This document shows positions 25,642-34,768 of a stretch of 64,000 bases of DNA, piece after piece. A program made the translations under genes and the position numbers. Position 1 is the first letter of the stretch; each line of letters opens with the position of its first letter. Below the pieces are notes generated by a model, which saw only the letters and a list, made by a program, of their open reading frames with translations, made no database searches and was not told where the DNA came from. Origin of the DNA: Thermogemmatispora carboxidivorans (GTDB taxonomy: Bacteria; Chloroflexota; Ktedonobacteria; Ktedonobacterales; Ktedonobacteraceae); contig NZ_JNIM01000001.1 of the NCBI RefSeq assembly GCF_000702505.1, positions 2,542,001-2,606,000 of the forward strand, read 5' to 3'.

Positions 25642-26925
25642 TCAAGTCAGGACGGTATTGAGCACGGGTAGCTCGCGGCGGATATCGAAGCGCAGGCAGC
25701 GATGGGCCGCCCGCAGGGCCTCTTCTACTGCGGCAGGCGCTTCTCCCCGGGCGAAGATGAACCCCAGGTAGCTGGCGCCTTCCGGCAGCGGGACCAGCGG
25801 GTTGTTCAGGGGTGCAGTGATCTCAACCCCCGTGATGAGCGGGACCTGTTTGGCCTCCTCGATGCCCTGGACGCCCTTGAGGAGGCCGGCCCGAGGAATA
25901 GGGATCATCATGACCCCGGCGGCCTCCGGACGGCGCTCCAGCGTGGGCAGTCTTCTTCCCAGGGCGTGCCGTAGGATCAGCTCCTCCAGGCACATGCCCG
26001 CACCGAACTCCAGGATCGTCGAGCACAGTCCGCCAATTGAGCGCCCGGCGATCTCCAGCATCCACGGTCCCTGGTCATTGATGCGCAGCTCGGCATGGGC
26101 TGGGCCCTCGCGCAGACCAATTGAGGCCGCCGCCCGTTCGACGCAGGCGCGGATGGCCTCCTGGACAGCGGCGGGCAGGCGCGAGGGAGTGACATAGATC
26201 GTCTCTTCGAAAAATGGCCCATCGAGCGGATCGGGCTTGTCGAACAAAGCCAGCACCTGCAGGTGTCCAGCCGTCAGCAGTCCTTCCAGGGCCACCTCGA
26301 AGCCCGGAATAAAGTCCTCAACCAGGAATCCTGTGGTTGCCTCATCGAAGCCCTCGGCGAGGACGATGCGCTTGAGGCGGTAGAAGGCCCTGACGAACTC
26401 CTCGGGAGTATTGGCACGAATCACCCCACGGCTGCCCGAGAGACGCAGGGGTTTGAGTACGCAAGGATAGCTGACGGTGCGCGCCACAGCCGCCGGATCG
26501 GCGGTCAGTGGAAAGTGGCGAAAGACCGGGCAAGGAACGCCCCCAGCGGCCATGCGCTGGCGCATCAGATACTTATCACGCGCCGCCTCGGCGGCAGCGG
26601 GCGAGTTGCAGGGCAGGCCAAGGGCTGCACAGGCCAGAGAGGCCAGCTCAACGGCGCTATCATCCACCGAGAGCACAGCCTGCAGCGGGCGGGCCCGAGC
26701 GAAGGAGACGATGCGTTGCACGGCCTCCTCTGGCGCTTTGAAGTCGAGGGGCAGACTCACCGGCGACTGGCTGGTGGTCAGGCCCGGCGGCGTATCCAGT
26801 CCAATGACCACCTCCAGCCCTAAACGACGAGCGGCGCTCATGAACGCGCCTCCCCGATAGGTCGCAGGTGTCATCAAGAGGAGGATACGTTGAGGCTCCT
26901 CTCGATGCAATGGCTGAGTATTCAT
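25642..26925 (-). CDS. ATP-grasp ligase-like protein
   Basis: About 427 residues. A pre-ATP-grasp domain (RILLLMTPATYRGGAFMSAARRLGLEVVIG...VLSVDDSAVELASLACAALGLP) leads into the ATP-grasp fold: RDKYLMRQRMAAGGVPCPVF, SYPCVLKPLRLSGSRGVIRA, FLVEDFIPGFEVALEGLL and HAELRINDQGPWMLEIAGRSIGGLCS with the metal-binding Glu/Asn positions. This layout is common to carboxylate-amine ligases (carbamoyl-phosphate-synthetase-like, BacD-like). It converges with the radical SAM gene with about 100 bases between stops. The ATG at 26925 is used; 26937 is an alternative and the open frame runs on upstream without similarity. Confidence 0.82.
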   Translation of the reverse strand: MNTQPLHREEPQRILLLMTPATYRGGAFMSAARRLGLEVVIGLDTPPGLTTSQSPVSLPLDFKAPEEAVQRIVSFARARPLQAVLSVDDSAVELASLACAALGLPCNSPAAAEAARDKYLMRQRMAAGGVPCPVFRHFPLTADPAAVARTVSYPCVLKPLRLSGSRGVIRANTPEEFVRAFYRLKRIVLAEGFDEATTGFLVEDFIPGFEVALEGLLTAGHLQVLALFDKPDPLDGPFFEETIYVTPSRLPAAVQEAIRACVERAAASIGLREGPAHAELRINDQGPWMLEIAGRSIGGLCSTILEFGAGMCLEELILRHALGRRLPTLERRPEAAGVMMIPIPRAGLLKGVQGIEEAKQVPLITGVEITAPLNNPLVPLPEGASYLGFIFARGEAPAAVEEALRAAHRCLRFDIRRELPVLNTVLT

Positions 26926-27346
26926 GGCAGACGTCATCTCTTTATCACAGACAGAGCAGGCAGCTCGTGTTATCAGCAGAGACAGCCAGTTCGCTCCCGA
27001 TCGCCTCGAACGTGTTGCCAACAGACCTGACTGGGCGGTCTGCTGCCAGCGGCCAGGGTGAGTTTGGCACGGCGGAGCGCCATCACCCAGAGCAGGGCGA
27101 TCAGATCCGCGGTGCTCCTCTGGCATTATAGCCCAATTGGTCCAGCGAGCGACAGGGGGCAGCTGGCTGAGAGGAGCGGGGGCGGGCAGCTGCACCGTCT
27201 CTCTGTAACCAGGAGGCCAGTTCGGGCGTACTACTCCTGTCTTCCGGGTGTTCGAGGGAGGAGCAGCCAGGCAGGAGGGAGCCGGAGCGCCGTCGGTACG
27301 GGGCCAGGTCTCACGCAAGAGCGACAAGCCAGGCAAGGAGGAAAGC
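26926..27346. other. Divergent region between ATP-grasp and HAD genes
   Basis: About 420 bases. An AAGGAGGAAAG site at the right end serves the HAD gene. A CATTATAG element near 27124 is the best -10 candidate. No repeats or RNA genes were recognised. Confidence 0.4.
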
Positions 27347-28036
27347 ATGTTCACGCTCGTCTTCTGGATCGATGTCGACAATACCCTGCTCGACAATGAC
27401 CATGTCAAAGCCGAGCTTGAGGGCGAACTGCGGGCCATGCTCGGAGATGCCTTGACGGAACGTTTCTGGAGTCTTTACGAAGCGGTGCGCCATGAGCGAA
27501 GCATCGTCGACATTCCCGAGGCACTGAGGCGGCTGCGGGCCGAGACGTCACTGCAGGAGTTGCCGGAAGCGATCTTCCAGCAAGCCTGTGACCTTTTCGC
27601 GCAGTACCCATTTGCAACAGCTCTCTATCCCGAGGTCCAGGAGACGCTCGCGCACCTGAGCCAGCTTGGTCTCACCGTCATTGTCTCTGATGGTGACCAT
27701 CTCTTCCAGGCCGAAAAGATCGTCAACAGCCATCTGGCCGAAGCGGTGGGGGGACGTGTCCTCATCTATGACCACAAGGAGCGGCATCTTGAAGAGACCA
27801 TGAGGCGCTACCCGGGCGAGCACTATGTCGCCGTCGACGATCGGCTGGACCTGCTAGCCGCTTGCAAGGCCCAGGTAGGGGAGCGGCTGACCACGATCTT
27901 CGTGCGGCAGGGAAGGCATGCGGAGGAGGGGCTGCGGCAGCCGGGACATTACCAGGCAGACAGAAGCGTTGAGGCCATTGGCCAGCTCCGCTATTACAAG
28001 GCCACGGACTTCCTGCTAGAGGGCTGGCCCCACTAA
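27347..28036 (+). CDS. HAD-superfamily hydrolase
   Basis: 229 residues. HAD motif I is WIDVDNTLLD (nucleophile and acid aspartates), motif II is VIVSDGD, motif III lysine is in YDHKERH, and motif IV is VAVDDRLDLL. The alpha-helical cap lies between motifs I and II. A phosphatase is expected but the substrate is not evident. GGAGGAAAGC precedes the ATG; the longer frame from 27248 is not supported. Confidence 0.85.
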   Translation: MFTLVFWIDVDNTLLDNDHVKAELEGELRAMLGDALTERFWSLYEAVRHERSIVDIPEALRRLRAETSLQELPEAIFQQACDLFAQYPFATALYPEVQETLAHLSQLGLTVIVSDGDHLFQAEKIVNSHLAEAVGGRVLIYDHKERHLEETMRRYPGEHYVAVDDRLDLLAACKAQVGERLTTIFVRQGRHAEEGLRQPGHYQADRSVEAIGQLRYYKATDFLLEGWPH

Positions 28037-28141
28037 CGAGCGTCGCACTCGTGAGCAGAGGCTTGTCAGCCCCGGCGCAGTGCTTTATCATCTGCAAGCG
28101 GGAGGGAACAAGACAGTCAGCAGTTACGGAGGAGGAAAGAG

Positions 28142-28735
28142 ATGCCGCAGGAAGCGAGGGGAAAAGGACAGCCTGGAGCAAGGAAGAGGGAGGGAGGCAG
28201 CGTTGTCCTTCCCCGTGCAGTGCAGCGCGCGCTGCTGAGAGACGTCTGGGGAAGGAGAGAGATCGAGGCCTGTGGGTTGCTCCGAGGGGAGATCGATGCT
28301 GAGGGAAACTGGCATGTGGTCGCTGTACATCCCCTCCCCAATATTGCCGAGTCGCCCGTCTTTTTCGAATTTGCGCCGGAGGATGTCCTGCAGCTAGAGC
28401 TTGCCTATCCGGGACAGATCATCGGTGTCTACCATAGCCATCCGGGAGGGCTGCATGGAGCCAGTCGCACTGACCGAGCGACCATGCGGCGTGTCAACGA
28501 GGAGCAGCAGATCCCCTGGGTCTGGCTCATTGTCTGCGGGCCATTCACAGCCGACCTGCCTGTGGTGGAGGCAAGCGCTGGTGAGCGAGCAGCCGAGGAA
28601 ACCTGTGCCCGTTGGCTCGCAGAGCAGCTGTTGGCCTATTACCACGATCCCAGCGAGGGACTGCAGCAGGTCGTCGCGGTGCTAGAGCCAGGCCCTCAGT
28701 CTGCTGAGGCTGGGCAGTCGGTGCGAGCGGAGTAG
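28142..28735 (+). CDS. JAMM/MPN-domain metallopeptidase-like protein
   Basis: 197 residues. The zinc-site pattern is complete: E42 in EACGLLRG, H98-S-H100-P and D111, that is H-x-H-x10-D in YHSHPGGLHGASRTD. Prokaryotic members remove C-terminal residues from ubiquitin-like sulfur carriers (for example Mec+ acting on CysO) or other isopeptides. No ThiS/MoaD/CysO gene is adjacent, so the target is unknown. GGAGGAAAGAG precedes the ATG. The last 40 residues form a helical tail after the MPN fold. Confidence 0.88.
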   Translation: MPQEARGKGQPGARKREGGSVVLPRAVQRALLRDVWGRREIEACGLLRGEIDAEGNWHVVAVHPLPNIAESPVFFEFAPEDVLQLELAYPGQIIGVYHSHPGGLHGASRTDRATMRRVNEEQQIPWVWLIVCGPFTADLPVVEASAGERAAEETCARWLAEQLLAYYHDPSEGLQQVVAVLEPGPQSAEAGQSVRAE

Positions 28736-28903
28736 CAGGCGCCAGGCAGGAGGAGAGGGGAGGGAGGCCATACACTCACTCAAAAGGGGAAGTATCTGGC
28801 AAATTCCTGGCAGATCTGCTACACTCAGGGAGAAATCGCGAGAGGCTGGCTCATAAGCAAACAGGCAGCACTAACAGCGTTACCCAGGAGGATTACGGAC
28901 TCA

Positions 28904-30247
28904 ATGTCTCAATACAGTGTCTGTCCGCAGTGCGGCAGCCAGGTGGGGCCAGATGAGGCATTTTGTGGGCAGTGTGGTGCGGCGCTCGCATCCCCGGGGT
29001 CGCCGGCGCAGCCGACGCAGATGACGGGAACGCCGCCCCCACCGGGGTCGAGGAGCGGACTCTTACAGGGCTACAGCCGGGGGGTCTCACCACCGCCCGG
29101 GCACTATCCGGCGGGGACTGGAGGAGGATCAGGCGCGGGCAGCGCGACGCCGGGCCCGCCTTCGCCCTGGGCGACCGAACCGATGTCCAGCAGTGCGCTC
29201 GGTGGAGGGCCGAGGACGCCGGCGCCGGGCCAGCGAACAGAGTTCTATCAAGATGCGACCGAGGCCATGCCGGCGGCGGGGGCTGGATATGGGCAGCCTG
29301 GTCAGCCGCCGCAGGCGGAATTTCCGGCGGCCCCCGGTTACCAGGCAGGTTACCAGGCGCCGGCGGGAGGGCCATATGGCACAGGGATGCAGCAGTCCTA
29401 CCCAGGGACAGGTGCATCCTATCCGCCGGCCATGCCGACGTATCAGCCAGGGCAGACAGGCTTTGCTCCCCCCGGTACCTACCCGGGGACGGTCATGCCG
29501 GGACAGACCTATGGAGGGGGATTCCCGCCGCGTCCGCAGCCAGGTGGTGGCCCGGGGCCGAATCAGCGGAACACCTGGGTCGTCGTCACGGCTGTGGGGG
29601 CAGTGGTCGTGCTTTTCCTCTTCATCTTACTCGCTGCCTTTGTCTGGATGCGGGGGGGGTCCCAGACGGGAGCGGTGCCGACGGCGACGGTCACAACGGA
29701 GGTGAGTCCGACACCCAGTCCGACGCCTAGCCCAACGCCGACGCCCAGTCCGACGCCCAGTCCGACCCCAACGCCCTCACCGGCGGTGTCACCGACGCCC
29801 CCACCCAATCCTGGTTTCGCCTGGTGTGATCAATGCACCAACGAGGGCTTTACCACCCAGTACCCCCTCGGTTGGAGCCAAAGCTCCACACCTGACGGGA
29901 CAGGTATTCGTTTCATCAGTCCAACCAGTAGCGAAATCACAGCCTCCTTCAAAGTGCCGGGGTCTACCAATCAGACGTCGGATCAGTTGGTGGCCAGCGA
30001 GATTTCGCAGCTGCCACAAGCAGCCAACGTCAGCACGACGACCACCACGACGATCGGAGGGACGACCTGGCGTACAGCTTCCGCTGACTATCAGCCGCAG
30101 AGCCAGAGCCAGGATCACATTCAGGTCTATGCCACCGTCTATCAAGGCAAGGCCTACCTGATCGAGATTCAGGCGCCGCGGGATCAGTTTGATCAGATGA
30201 ACACGCAGTATTTTGCGACCATGTTGGCCACCTTCCAGTTTGTCTAA
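28904..30247 (+). CDS. Zinc-ribbon, single-pass membrane protein with Pro/Thr stalk and external domain
   Basis: 447 residues in five parts: an N-terminal zinc ribbon (CPQCGSQVGPDEAFCGQCG), a Gly/Pro/Tyr/Gln-rich disordered stretch to about residue 220, one transmembrane helix (WVVVTAVGAVVVLFLFILLAAFVWM), a Pro/Thr/Ser stalk made of repeated SPTPSPTP units encoded by imperfect tandem DNA repeats (about 29704-29790), and an external domain of about 145 residues (QYPLGWSQSS...ASFKVPGSTNQTSDQLVASEI...YLIEIQAPRDQFDQM) resembling PsbP-like or surface domains common in Ktedonobacteria. The zinc ribbon would be cytoplasmic. Function is unknown. AGGAGG lies 12 bases before the ATG. Confidence 0.75.
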   Translation: MSQYSVCPQCGSQVGPDEAFCGQCGAALASPGSPAQPTQMTGTPPPPGSRSGLLQGYSRGVSPPPGHYPAGTGGGSGAGSATPGPPSPWATEPMSSSALGGGPRTPAPGQRTEFYQDATEAMPAAGAGYGQPGQPPQAEFPAAPGYQAGYQAPAGGPYGTGMQQSYPGTGASYPPAMPTYQPGQTGFAPPGTYPGTVMPGQTYGGGFPPRPQPGGGPGPNQRNTWVVVTAVGAVVVLFLFILLAAFVWMRGGSQTGAVPTATVTTEVSPTPSPTPSPTPTPSPTPSPTPTPSPAVSPTPPPNPGFAWCDQCTNEGFTTQYPLGWSQSSTPDGTGIRFISPTSSEITASFKVPGSTNQTSDQLVASEISQLPQAANVSTTTTTTIGGTTWRTASADYQPQSQSQDHIQVYATVYQGKAYLIEIQAPRDQFDQMNTQYFATMLATFQFV

Positions 30248-30272
30248 GCGAGGGGCAGACAGGCGAGAGGAG

Positions 30273-30310
30273 CCACTCAGCCGGCTGAGGTGGTGGAGCT
30301 GGCTGAGTGG
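30273..30310 (+). repeat. 10-bp inverted repeat after the zinc-ribbon gene
   Basis: CCACTCAGCC (30273-30282) pairs perfectly with GGCTGAGTGG (30301-30310) around an 18-base loop. It is 26 bases after the stop codon and may stop or stabilise the transcript, though there is no T-tract. Confidence 0.6.
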
Positions 30311-30672
30311 GCCGGCTTGGAGGGGGGGGGACGGACAGGGCAGGAGAGCGATCTTGTCTCTGCCGAAGCGGAGGCTTGCTGACGGGAGGAAAGGGCAGCA
30401 TGCCTGTTGGGGACAGGGCAGCCCCATGTCGCGATGAGCCTGGTGCGCATCGTCAGGGGCTTGTCGCTGACTGCAGCGGGTGGGCTGGGGGTGGGTGAGG
30501 TGGGAGGGGAGGTGAAGAGGCAGACAGGGAACAGCGCAGGGTTGGTTCGGGGGGCGCTCCGGGCGACTCCGGGCGACCTGCGATGTTGAGAAAGATGGGT
30601 TGGGGTGGTATCCTGGATACAGGAGAGCTTACGAGAGCAATCAGGAAGCAGAAGAAGAGGAAGAGCAGCGCT
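30311..30672. other. Intergenic region upstream of purA
   Basis: About 360 bases, G-rich on the plus strand with a nine-G run near 30325. The open frame that continues purA upstream to 30583 lacks family similarity. No purine riboswitch features were recognised. Confidence 0.4.
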
Positions 30673-31959
30673 ATGGCGGTAGTTGCAGTTATTGGCGCCC
30701 AGTGGGGGGATGAGGGGAAAGGGAAAATCGTCGATGAGCTGGCGGCGCGGGCGCACTTCGTTGTTCGCTACCAGGGGGGGAGCAACGCGGGTCACCGTGT
30801 TGTCCATGAGAAGGGGGAGTTTGTCTTCCGTCTCATTCCCTCGGGGATTCTCTACCCGCAGGCCTCCTGCATTATCGGGAATGGCGTCGTTGTTGATCCT
30901 CGCGGCCTGCTAGAGGAGATGGAAGAGCTAGAGCGGCAGGGAGTTGATATCTCGCGCCTCTACATCAGTGAGCGCGCCCATGTGGTGATGCCCTATCACT
31001 TCCTGCTAGATCGGCTGGAGGAGGAGGCGCGCGGTGAAGAGAAGATTGGCAGTACCCAGCGAGGGATCTCTCCGGCCTATGTCGACAAGCATGCCCGCAG
31101 CGGCATCCGCATGGCCGACCTGCTGGATGTAGACACCTTTCGGAGCAAGCTGGCCACGATCCTGCAGCAGAAGAACCGCATGATCACCCAAATCTACGGT
31201 CAGCCGCCGCTCTCACTGGAGGAGATCCACGGCGAGTACTTCCGTTATGGTCAGCGGTTGCGTCCCTATATTGCCGACATCCAGGCCATGCTTCACGAAG
31301 CGCTGTTCGAGCGCAAGACCATCCTGCTGGAAGGGGCCCAGGGGGCACTGCTGGACATCGACTTTGGCACCTATCCCTTTGTGACGGCCTCCTCGACGCT
31401 GGCGGCCAACGCGGCCAGTGGGGCGGGGTTGCCCCCGCGTTCGATCGATCGTGTGGTGGGAGTCTACAAGGCCTATATCACGCGCGTAGGCAGCGGGCCG
31501 ATGCCCACGGAGCTTTTCGACGATGCAGGAGAAGAGATGCGGCGTCGTGGTCACGAGTATGGGACCAACACCGGTCGACCGCGGCGCTGCGGCTGGTTCG
31601 ATGCGGTGGCTGGACGCTTCGTTGCTCAGCTCAACGGCCTGGATGCGATGGTCATCACCAAGCTTGATGTGCTGGATACCTTTCCCACGATCAAAATCTG
31701 CACGGCCTATCGCCTCTATGGCAAGACGATCCACAGTCTGCCGGCCAATCTGAATGATCTGGCAGCCTGTGAGCCAGTCTACGAGGAAGTTGAGGGCTGG
31801 CAGTGCAGTACCAGCGGTATCAGCGACTACGACGACCTTCCGCGCGCAGCCAGGCATTACCTGAAGCGTCTAGAGGAGCTGCTGGAGACGCCGATTGCGA
31901 TGATCTCGGTCAGCCCCCAGCGCGGGCGCACGATCCAGCTGCAGGATGTGCTGGCCTGA
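30673..31959 (+). CDS. purA: Adenylosuccinate synthetase
   Basis: 428 residues. PurA joins IMP and aspartate with GTP, the first committed step to AMP. Family signatures are GAQWGDEGKGKIVDELA at the N-terminus (P-loop-like), GGSNAGHRVVHEKGEF, GSTQRGISPAYVDKHAR, LLEGAQGALLDIDFGTYPFVTASST and YGTNTGRPRRCGWFDA. All catalytic segments are intact. The ATG at 30673 is preceded by GAGGAAGAG; an upstream in-frame ATG at 30583 would add 30 unrelated residues. It begins a run of closely spaced plus-strand genes. Confidence 0.97.
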   Translation: MAVVAVIGAQWGDEGKGKIVDELAARAHFVVRYQGGSNAGHRVVHEKGEFVFRLIPSGILYPQASCIIGNGVVVDPRGLLEEMEELERQGVDISRLYISERAHVVMPYHFLLDRLEEEARGEEKIGSTQRGISPAYVDKHARSGIRMADLLDVDTFRSKLATILQQKNRMITQIYGQPPLSLEEIHGEYFRYGQRLRPYIADIQAMLHEALFERKTILLEGAQGALLDIDFGTYPFVTASSTLAANAASGAGLPPRSIDRVVGVYKAYITRVGSGPMPTELFDDAGEEMRRRGHEYGTNTGRPRRCGWFDAVAGRFVAQLNGLDAMVITKLDVLDTFPTIKICTAYRLYGKTIHSLPANLNDLAACEPVYEEVEGWQCSTSGISDYDDLPRAARHYLKRLEELLETPIAMISVSPQRGRTIQLQDVLA

Positions 31960-32035
31960 GTGAGAGGGAAGAGTTCTTGTGTTGCTTCTGCCCTGTCGGC
32001 GGGCAAGGAACGAAAGAAGGACAGACGGAGGGGCG

Positions 32036-32536
32036 ATGTCTACTGAGCAGTTTGCACATCTGAGTCCGGCGGCGCGTCGTGTGCAGGAGGTGCTCACCGC
32101 GGGTGGGTTCCGCTGTGAAGTCATCGAGCTGCCGACTTCGACGCGCACGGCCAGCGAAGCAGCGCGGGCTGTGGGCTGTGCTCTGGGGCAGATTGTCAAG
32201 TCGCTGGTCTTCCGTGGTCGGGAGAGTGGGCGTCCAATCCTGGTGGAAGCCAGCGGTGCTAACCGTGTTGATGAGGGGCGTCTGGGGGAGTTCGTTGGCG
32301 AGCCGATCGAGCGAGCCGATGCTGACTTTGTCAAAGAGCGGACGGGCTTCGCCATTGGTGGGGTGCCGCCCGTGGGGCATAAGGAGCCGCTAGAGACCTT
32401 TATCGATGAGGACCTGCTGCGCTATGAACGCATCTGGGCAGCTGCCGGTACGCCCTCGGCGCTCTTTGCGCTGACGCCTGCCGAGCTGCAGGCGATGACA
32501 GGGGGACGAGTGGTGACCATCAAGCAGAAGTCGTGA
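32036..32536 (+). CDS. YbaK/ProX-type aminoacyl-tRNA deacylase
   Basis: 166 residues. The editing-domain fold is shown by ARRVQEVLTAGGFRCEVIELPTSTRTASEAARAVGC, IVKSLVFRGRESGRPILVEASGANRVDEGRL and FAIGGVPPVGHKEPLETFIDEDLL, the last being the conserved GGxPPxG...T(Y/F)hD segment. Relatives hydrolyse mischarged Cys- or Ala-tRNA(Pro). GGAGG sits five bases before the ATG. It follows purA by 76 bases and is likely co-transcribed. Confidence 0.88.
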   Translation: MSTEQFAHLSPAARRVQEVLTAGGFRCEVIELPTSTRTASEAARAVGCALGQIVKSLVFRGRESGRPILVEASGANRVDEGRLGEFVGEPIERADADFVKERTGFAIGGVPPVGHKEPLETFIDEDLLRYERIWAAAGTPSALFALTPAELQAMTGGRVVTIKQKS

Positions 32537-32600
32537 TAGAGTAGAGGCAGGACGCCAGGAAGCAAGGAACCCAGAAGAAGAGGAGGAGCGCGCTGGCCTT

Positions 32601-33077
32601 ATGGATCAGGCAGCCAAAAAACAGGTGTTGCGCTTATTTACCTACGGCCTGTATGCCGTGTCCTGTGCCGATGGAGGAGAAGTCAACGCCTTCACGGCCA
32701 ACTGGCTGACACAAGTCTCCTTTGAGCCGCCGCTGGTCGCCGTCTCGGTAGAGAACGACTCGCGTTCGCTGCCGATGATCCTGCGCAGTCGAACCTTTGT
32801 CGTCAACGTGCTGCCGTCTGGGGCGCGCGAGCTGGCGGGCAAGCTTGGCAAATCGGCCCTACGCGATCCGCGCAAGCTAGAGGGAGTGGCCTACCATCCA
32901 GGACCAGGGGGCAGCCCAATCCTGGAGGAGGCCCTGGGATGGCTTGCCTGTGAGGTACGGCACACTGTGCCTGCCGGAGATTCGACGGTACTGGTGGCTG
33001 AAGTCGTGGAGGCCGGTCTCCAGCGGGAAGGGGTGCCCCTGACGATGGCCGAGACCGGTTTTCGCCATGCCGGCTGA
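32601..33077 (+). CDS. Flavin reductase-like domain protein
   Basis: 158 residues of the split-barrel FMN-binding flavin reductase family: LRLFTYGLYAVSC near the start, NAFTANWLTQVSFEPPLVAVSVENDSRSLPMILRSRTFVVNVLPSGARELA, and LGWLACEVRHTVPAGDSTVLVAEVVEA. Such proteins reduce FMN with NAD(P)H, often for a partner monooxygenase. A link with the P450 and monooxygenase genes further on is possible but unsupported. GAGGAGCGCGCTGGCCTT lies before the ATG. Confidence 0.87.
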   Translation: MDQAAKKQVLRLFTYGLYAVSCADGGEVNAFTANWLTQVSFEPPLVAVSVENDSRSLPMILRSRTFVVNVLPSGARELAGKLGKSALRDPRKLEGVAYHPGPGGSPILEEALGWLACEVRHTVPAGDSTVLVAEVVEAGLQREGVPLTMAETGFRHAG

Positions 33078-33184
33078 GGTTCCGGTCCTGCCGTGAGCAG
33101 CCTGGGCCGGTGTCAGCGGGAGGTTTCCCTCCCGCTCTGCTTGCCAGGGGCTTGCCCGTGACTCGAAAGAGGAGGAGCTCCGTG

Positions 33185-33886
33185 ATGTCGTCACAGGATG
33201 CGGACCAGCAGTTCCATGTTCCCGCGTTCAACGGGGGCCGGCCCGACCTTGCCTGTGTCTTTTGTGATCGTGCAGCCCTGACCACGGTTCTCTATGAGAC
33301 GTCGGCCTTCCTGCTCGTCGCCGATCGCGCTCCGCTGGTTGAGGGGCATCTGCTCATCATTCCAAAAGAACATTATGCCTGCTACGGTGCCGTGCCGGCA
33401 GGCCTTGATGAAGAGCTGCAGGCGCTCAAGCGTCTGGTCAGCCATTTTGCCGCTTGCTTCTACGCCCCGTTGCTCTTTTGGGAGCATGGGGTCTTTGGTC
33501 AGACCGTCTTTCACGCCCACCTGCACTGCATTCCCTTTGGCGTTGCCAGCTATGGGCCTCGTCTTGAGCAGGTTGCGAAGATGGCCATCCCGGCGCGAGA
33601 GCAAGAGGAGATCCGCCGCTGGTACCGTCAGCGGGGCCATTACTTCTATCTTGAAGACAGCCAGCAGGCCCTGCTCTTTCCGCCAGATCCGCGCTGCTAC
33701 CGGGAGGTTCTCTACGAGGTACTCTGGAAGAGCCTCAGCCCTGAGCAGCAGCAGCAGGGCTGGCAGCGCAAGGAGGTGCGCCTGCGGGAAGGGGCCAGGT
33801 GGCCAGCGGCCACCGCGCGCAAGTGGGAGCAATTCTGTCGCGAGGAGAAGAGGCATGCCCACCCTGATCGAACCCGTTCGGGATGA
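33185..33886 (+). CDS. HIT-family nucleotide-binding protein
   Basis: About 233 residues. CVFCDRAALTTVLYETSAFLLVADRAPLVEGHLLIIPKEHYACYG and the histidine triad in VFHAHLHCIPF are diagnostic of HIT hydrolases/transferases acting on nucleotide phosphoramidates or dinucleotides. The C-terminal 90 residues, rich in Arg/Gln/Glu, are longer than in minimal HIT proteins. AGGAGGAG precedes the ATG at 33185 (a GTG three bases earlier is also possible). The 3' end overlaps the next gene by 32 bases. Confidence 0.85.
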   Translation: MSSQDADQQFHVPAFNGGRPDLACVFCDRAALTTVLYETSAFLLVADRAPLVEGHLLIIPKEHYACYGAVPAGLDEELQALKRLVSHFAACFYAPLLFWEHGVFGQTVFHAHLHCIPFGVASYGPRLEQVAKMAIPAREQEEIRRWYRQRGHYFYLEDSQQALLFPPDPRCYREVLYEVLWKSLSPEQQQQGWQRKEVRLREGARWPAATARKWEQFCREEKRHAHPDRTRSG

Positions 33887-34751
33887 ACTCGTTGCTGCGG
33901 GAGAGCTACGCCTTCACGTTGTGCAGTGGGGAGAGGCAGGCCCGCCAGTGGTCTGTCTGCACGGGTTGACGGCCAATGCCTTCTGTTTCCAGGCATTGGC
34001 TGATGCCCTGGCCACGGACTATCGTGTTCTCGCCTATGACCTGCGCGGGCGAGGCAGGAGTGAGCGCCCGGCTCAGGGCTACAGTGTGCCGATCCATGCG
34101 ACTGACCTGGACCGGTTGCTGACGGTCCTGGGTCTGGAGCGAGTGGCGTTGCTGGGGCATTCCCTGGGGGCCCTCATTGCCCTCTTCTATGCGGCCTGGC
34201 GTCCAGAGCGTGTTAGCAGGCTCATCCTTGTGGATGCAGGGGCGCCCTTGCCCTGGCGTACTCCCGAGGAGCAGCCCGCCTGGCTGAGAGCCTCGATCGC
34301 GCGTCTGGGGACGCCAGTAGCGTCCTTCGAGGAATATCGCCGGCGTCTGCAGGGGCTGCCCTTTCTGGGTCCCTGGTGGAATGCCTATCTCGATCGTTAT
34401 CTGGAGCACGACGTTGAGCGGCTGGCAGACGGGAGCGTGTGCTCGCGCGTCTATCGTGGAAGCGTGCTAGAGGAGGGGCAGCGGCTGGAGGAGGCGCGTC
34501 CGGCTGAGCAGTGGGAGCGGGTGCAGGCCCCGACCCTGGTTCTGCGGGCGGGGGCTGGTATGTTTACCGCAGATGACCAGCTGCTTTCCCAGGAGGCGGC
34601 TCGTGAGCTGGTGGCACATATGCCAGAGGCGCAGCTGATCGAGTTTCCGGCGCTCAACCACTATACCATCATCTTCGGCGTCGACCCTGGGCCGGCGCAG
34701 GCCATCCGAGCCTTTCTGGCTGGGGGCCAGGTAGTCCAGTCCGATCGCTAG
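33855..34751 (+). CDS. Alpha/beta-hydrolase
   Basis: 298 residues. The oxyanion region is VVCLHGLTANAFCFQ, the nucleophile elbow is LLGHSLGAL, and the terminal triad histidine is in FPALNHYTIIF. A lid region rich in Arg/Trp lies between residues 140 and 210. Esterase, lactonase or epoxide hydrolase activity cannot be told apart. The ATG at 33855 lies inside the HIT gene with GAGGAGAAGAGG upstream, so the two are coupled. Confidence 0.85.
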   Translation: MPTLIEPVRDELVAAGELRLHVVQWGEAGPPVVCLHGLTANAFCFQALADALATDYRVLAYDLRGRGRSERPAQGYSVPIHATDLDRLLTVLGLERVALLGHSLGALIALFYAAWRPERVSRLILVDAGAPLPWRTPEEQPAWLRASIARLGTPVASFEEYRRRLQGLPFLGPWWNAYLDRYLEHDVERLADGSVCSRVYRGSVLEEGQRLEEARPAEQWERVQAPTLVLRAGAGMFTADDQLLSQEAARELVAHMPEAQLIEFPALNHYTIIFGVDPGPAQAIRAFLAGGQVVQSDR

Positions 34752-34768
34752 GGGCGAGCGAGGGCGTC

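Noticed and set aside
29704..29790. Tandem CCGACGCCCAGT-like DNA repeats as a CRISPR or VNTR element
   Set aside because: They encode the Pro/Thr stalk of the zinc-ribbon membrane protein and keep frame; there are no spacers.
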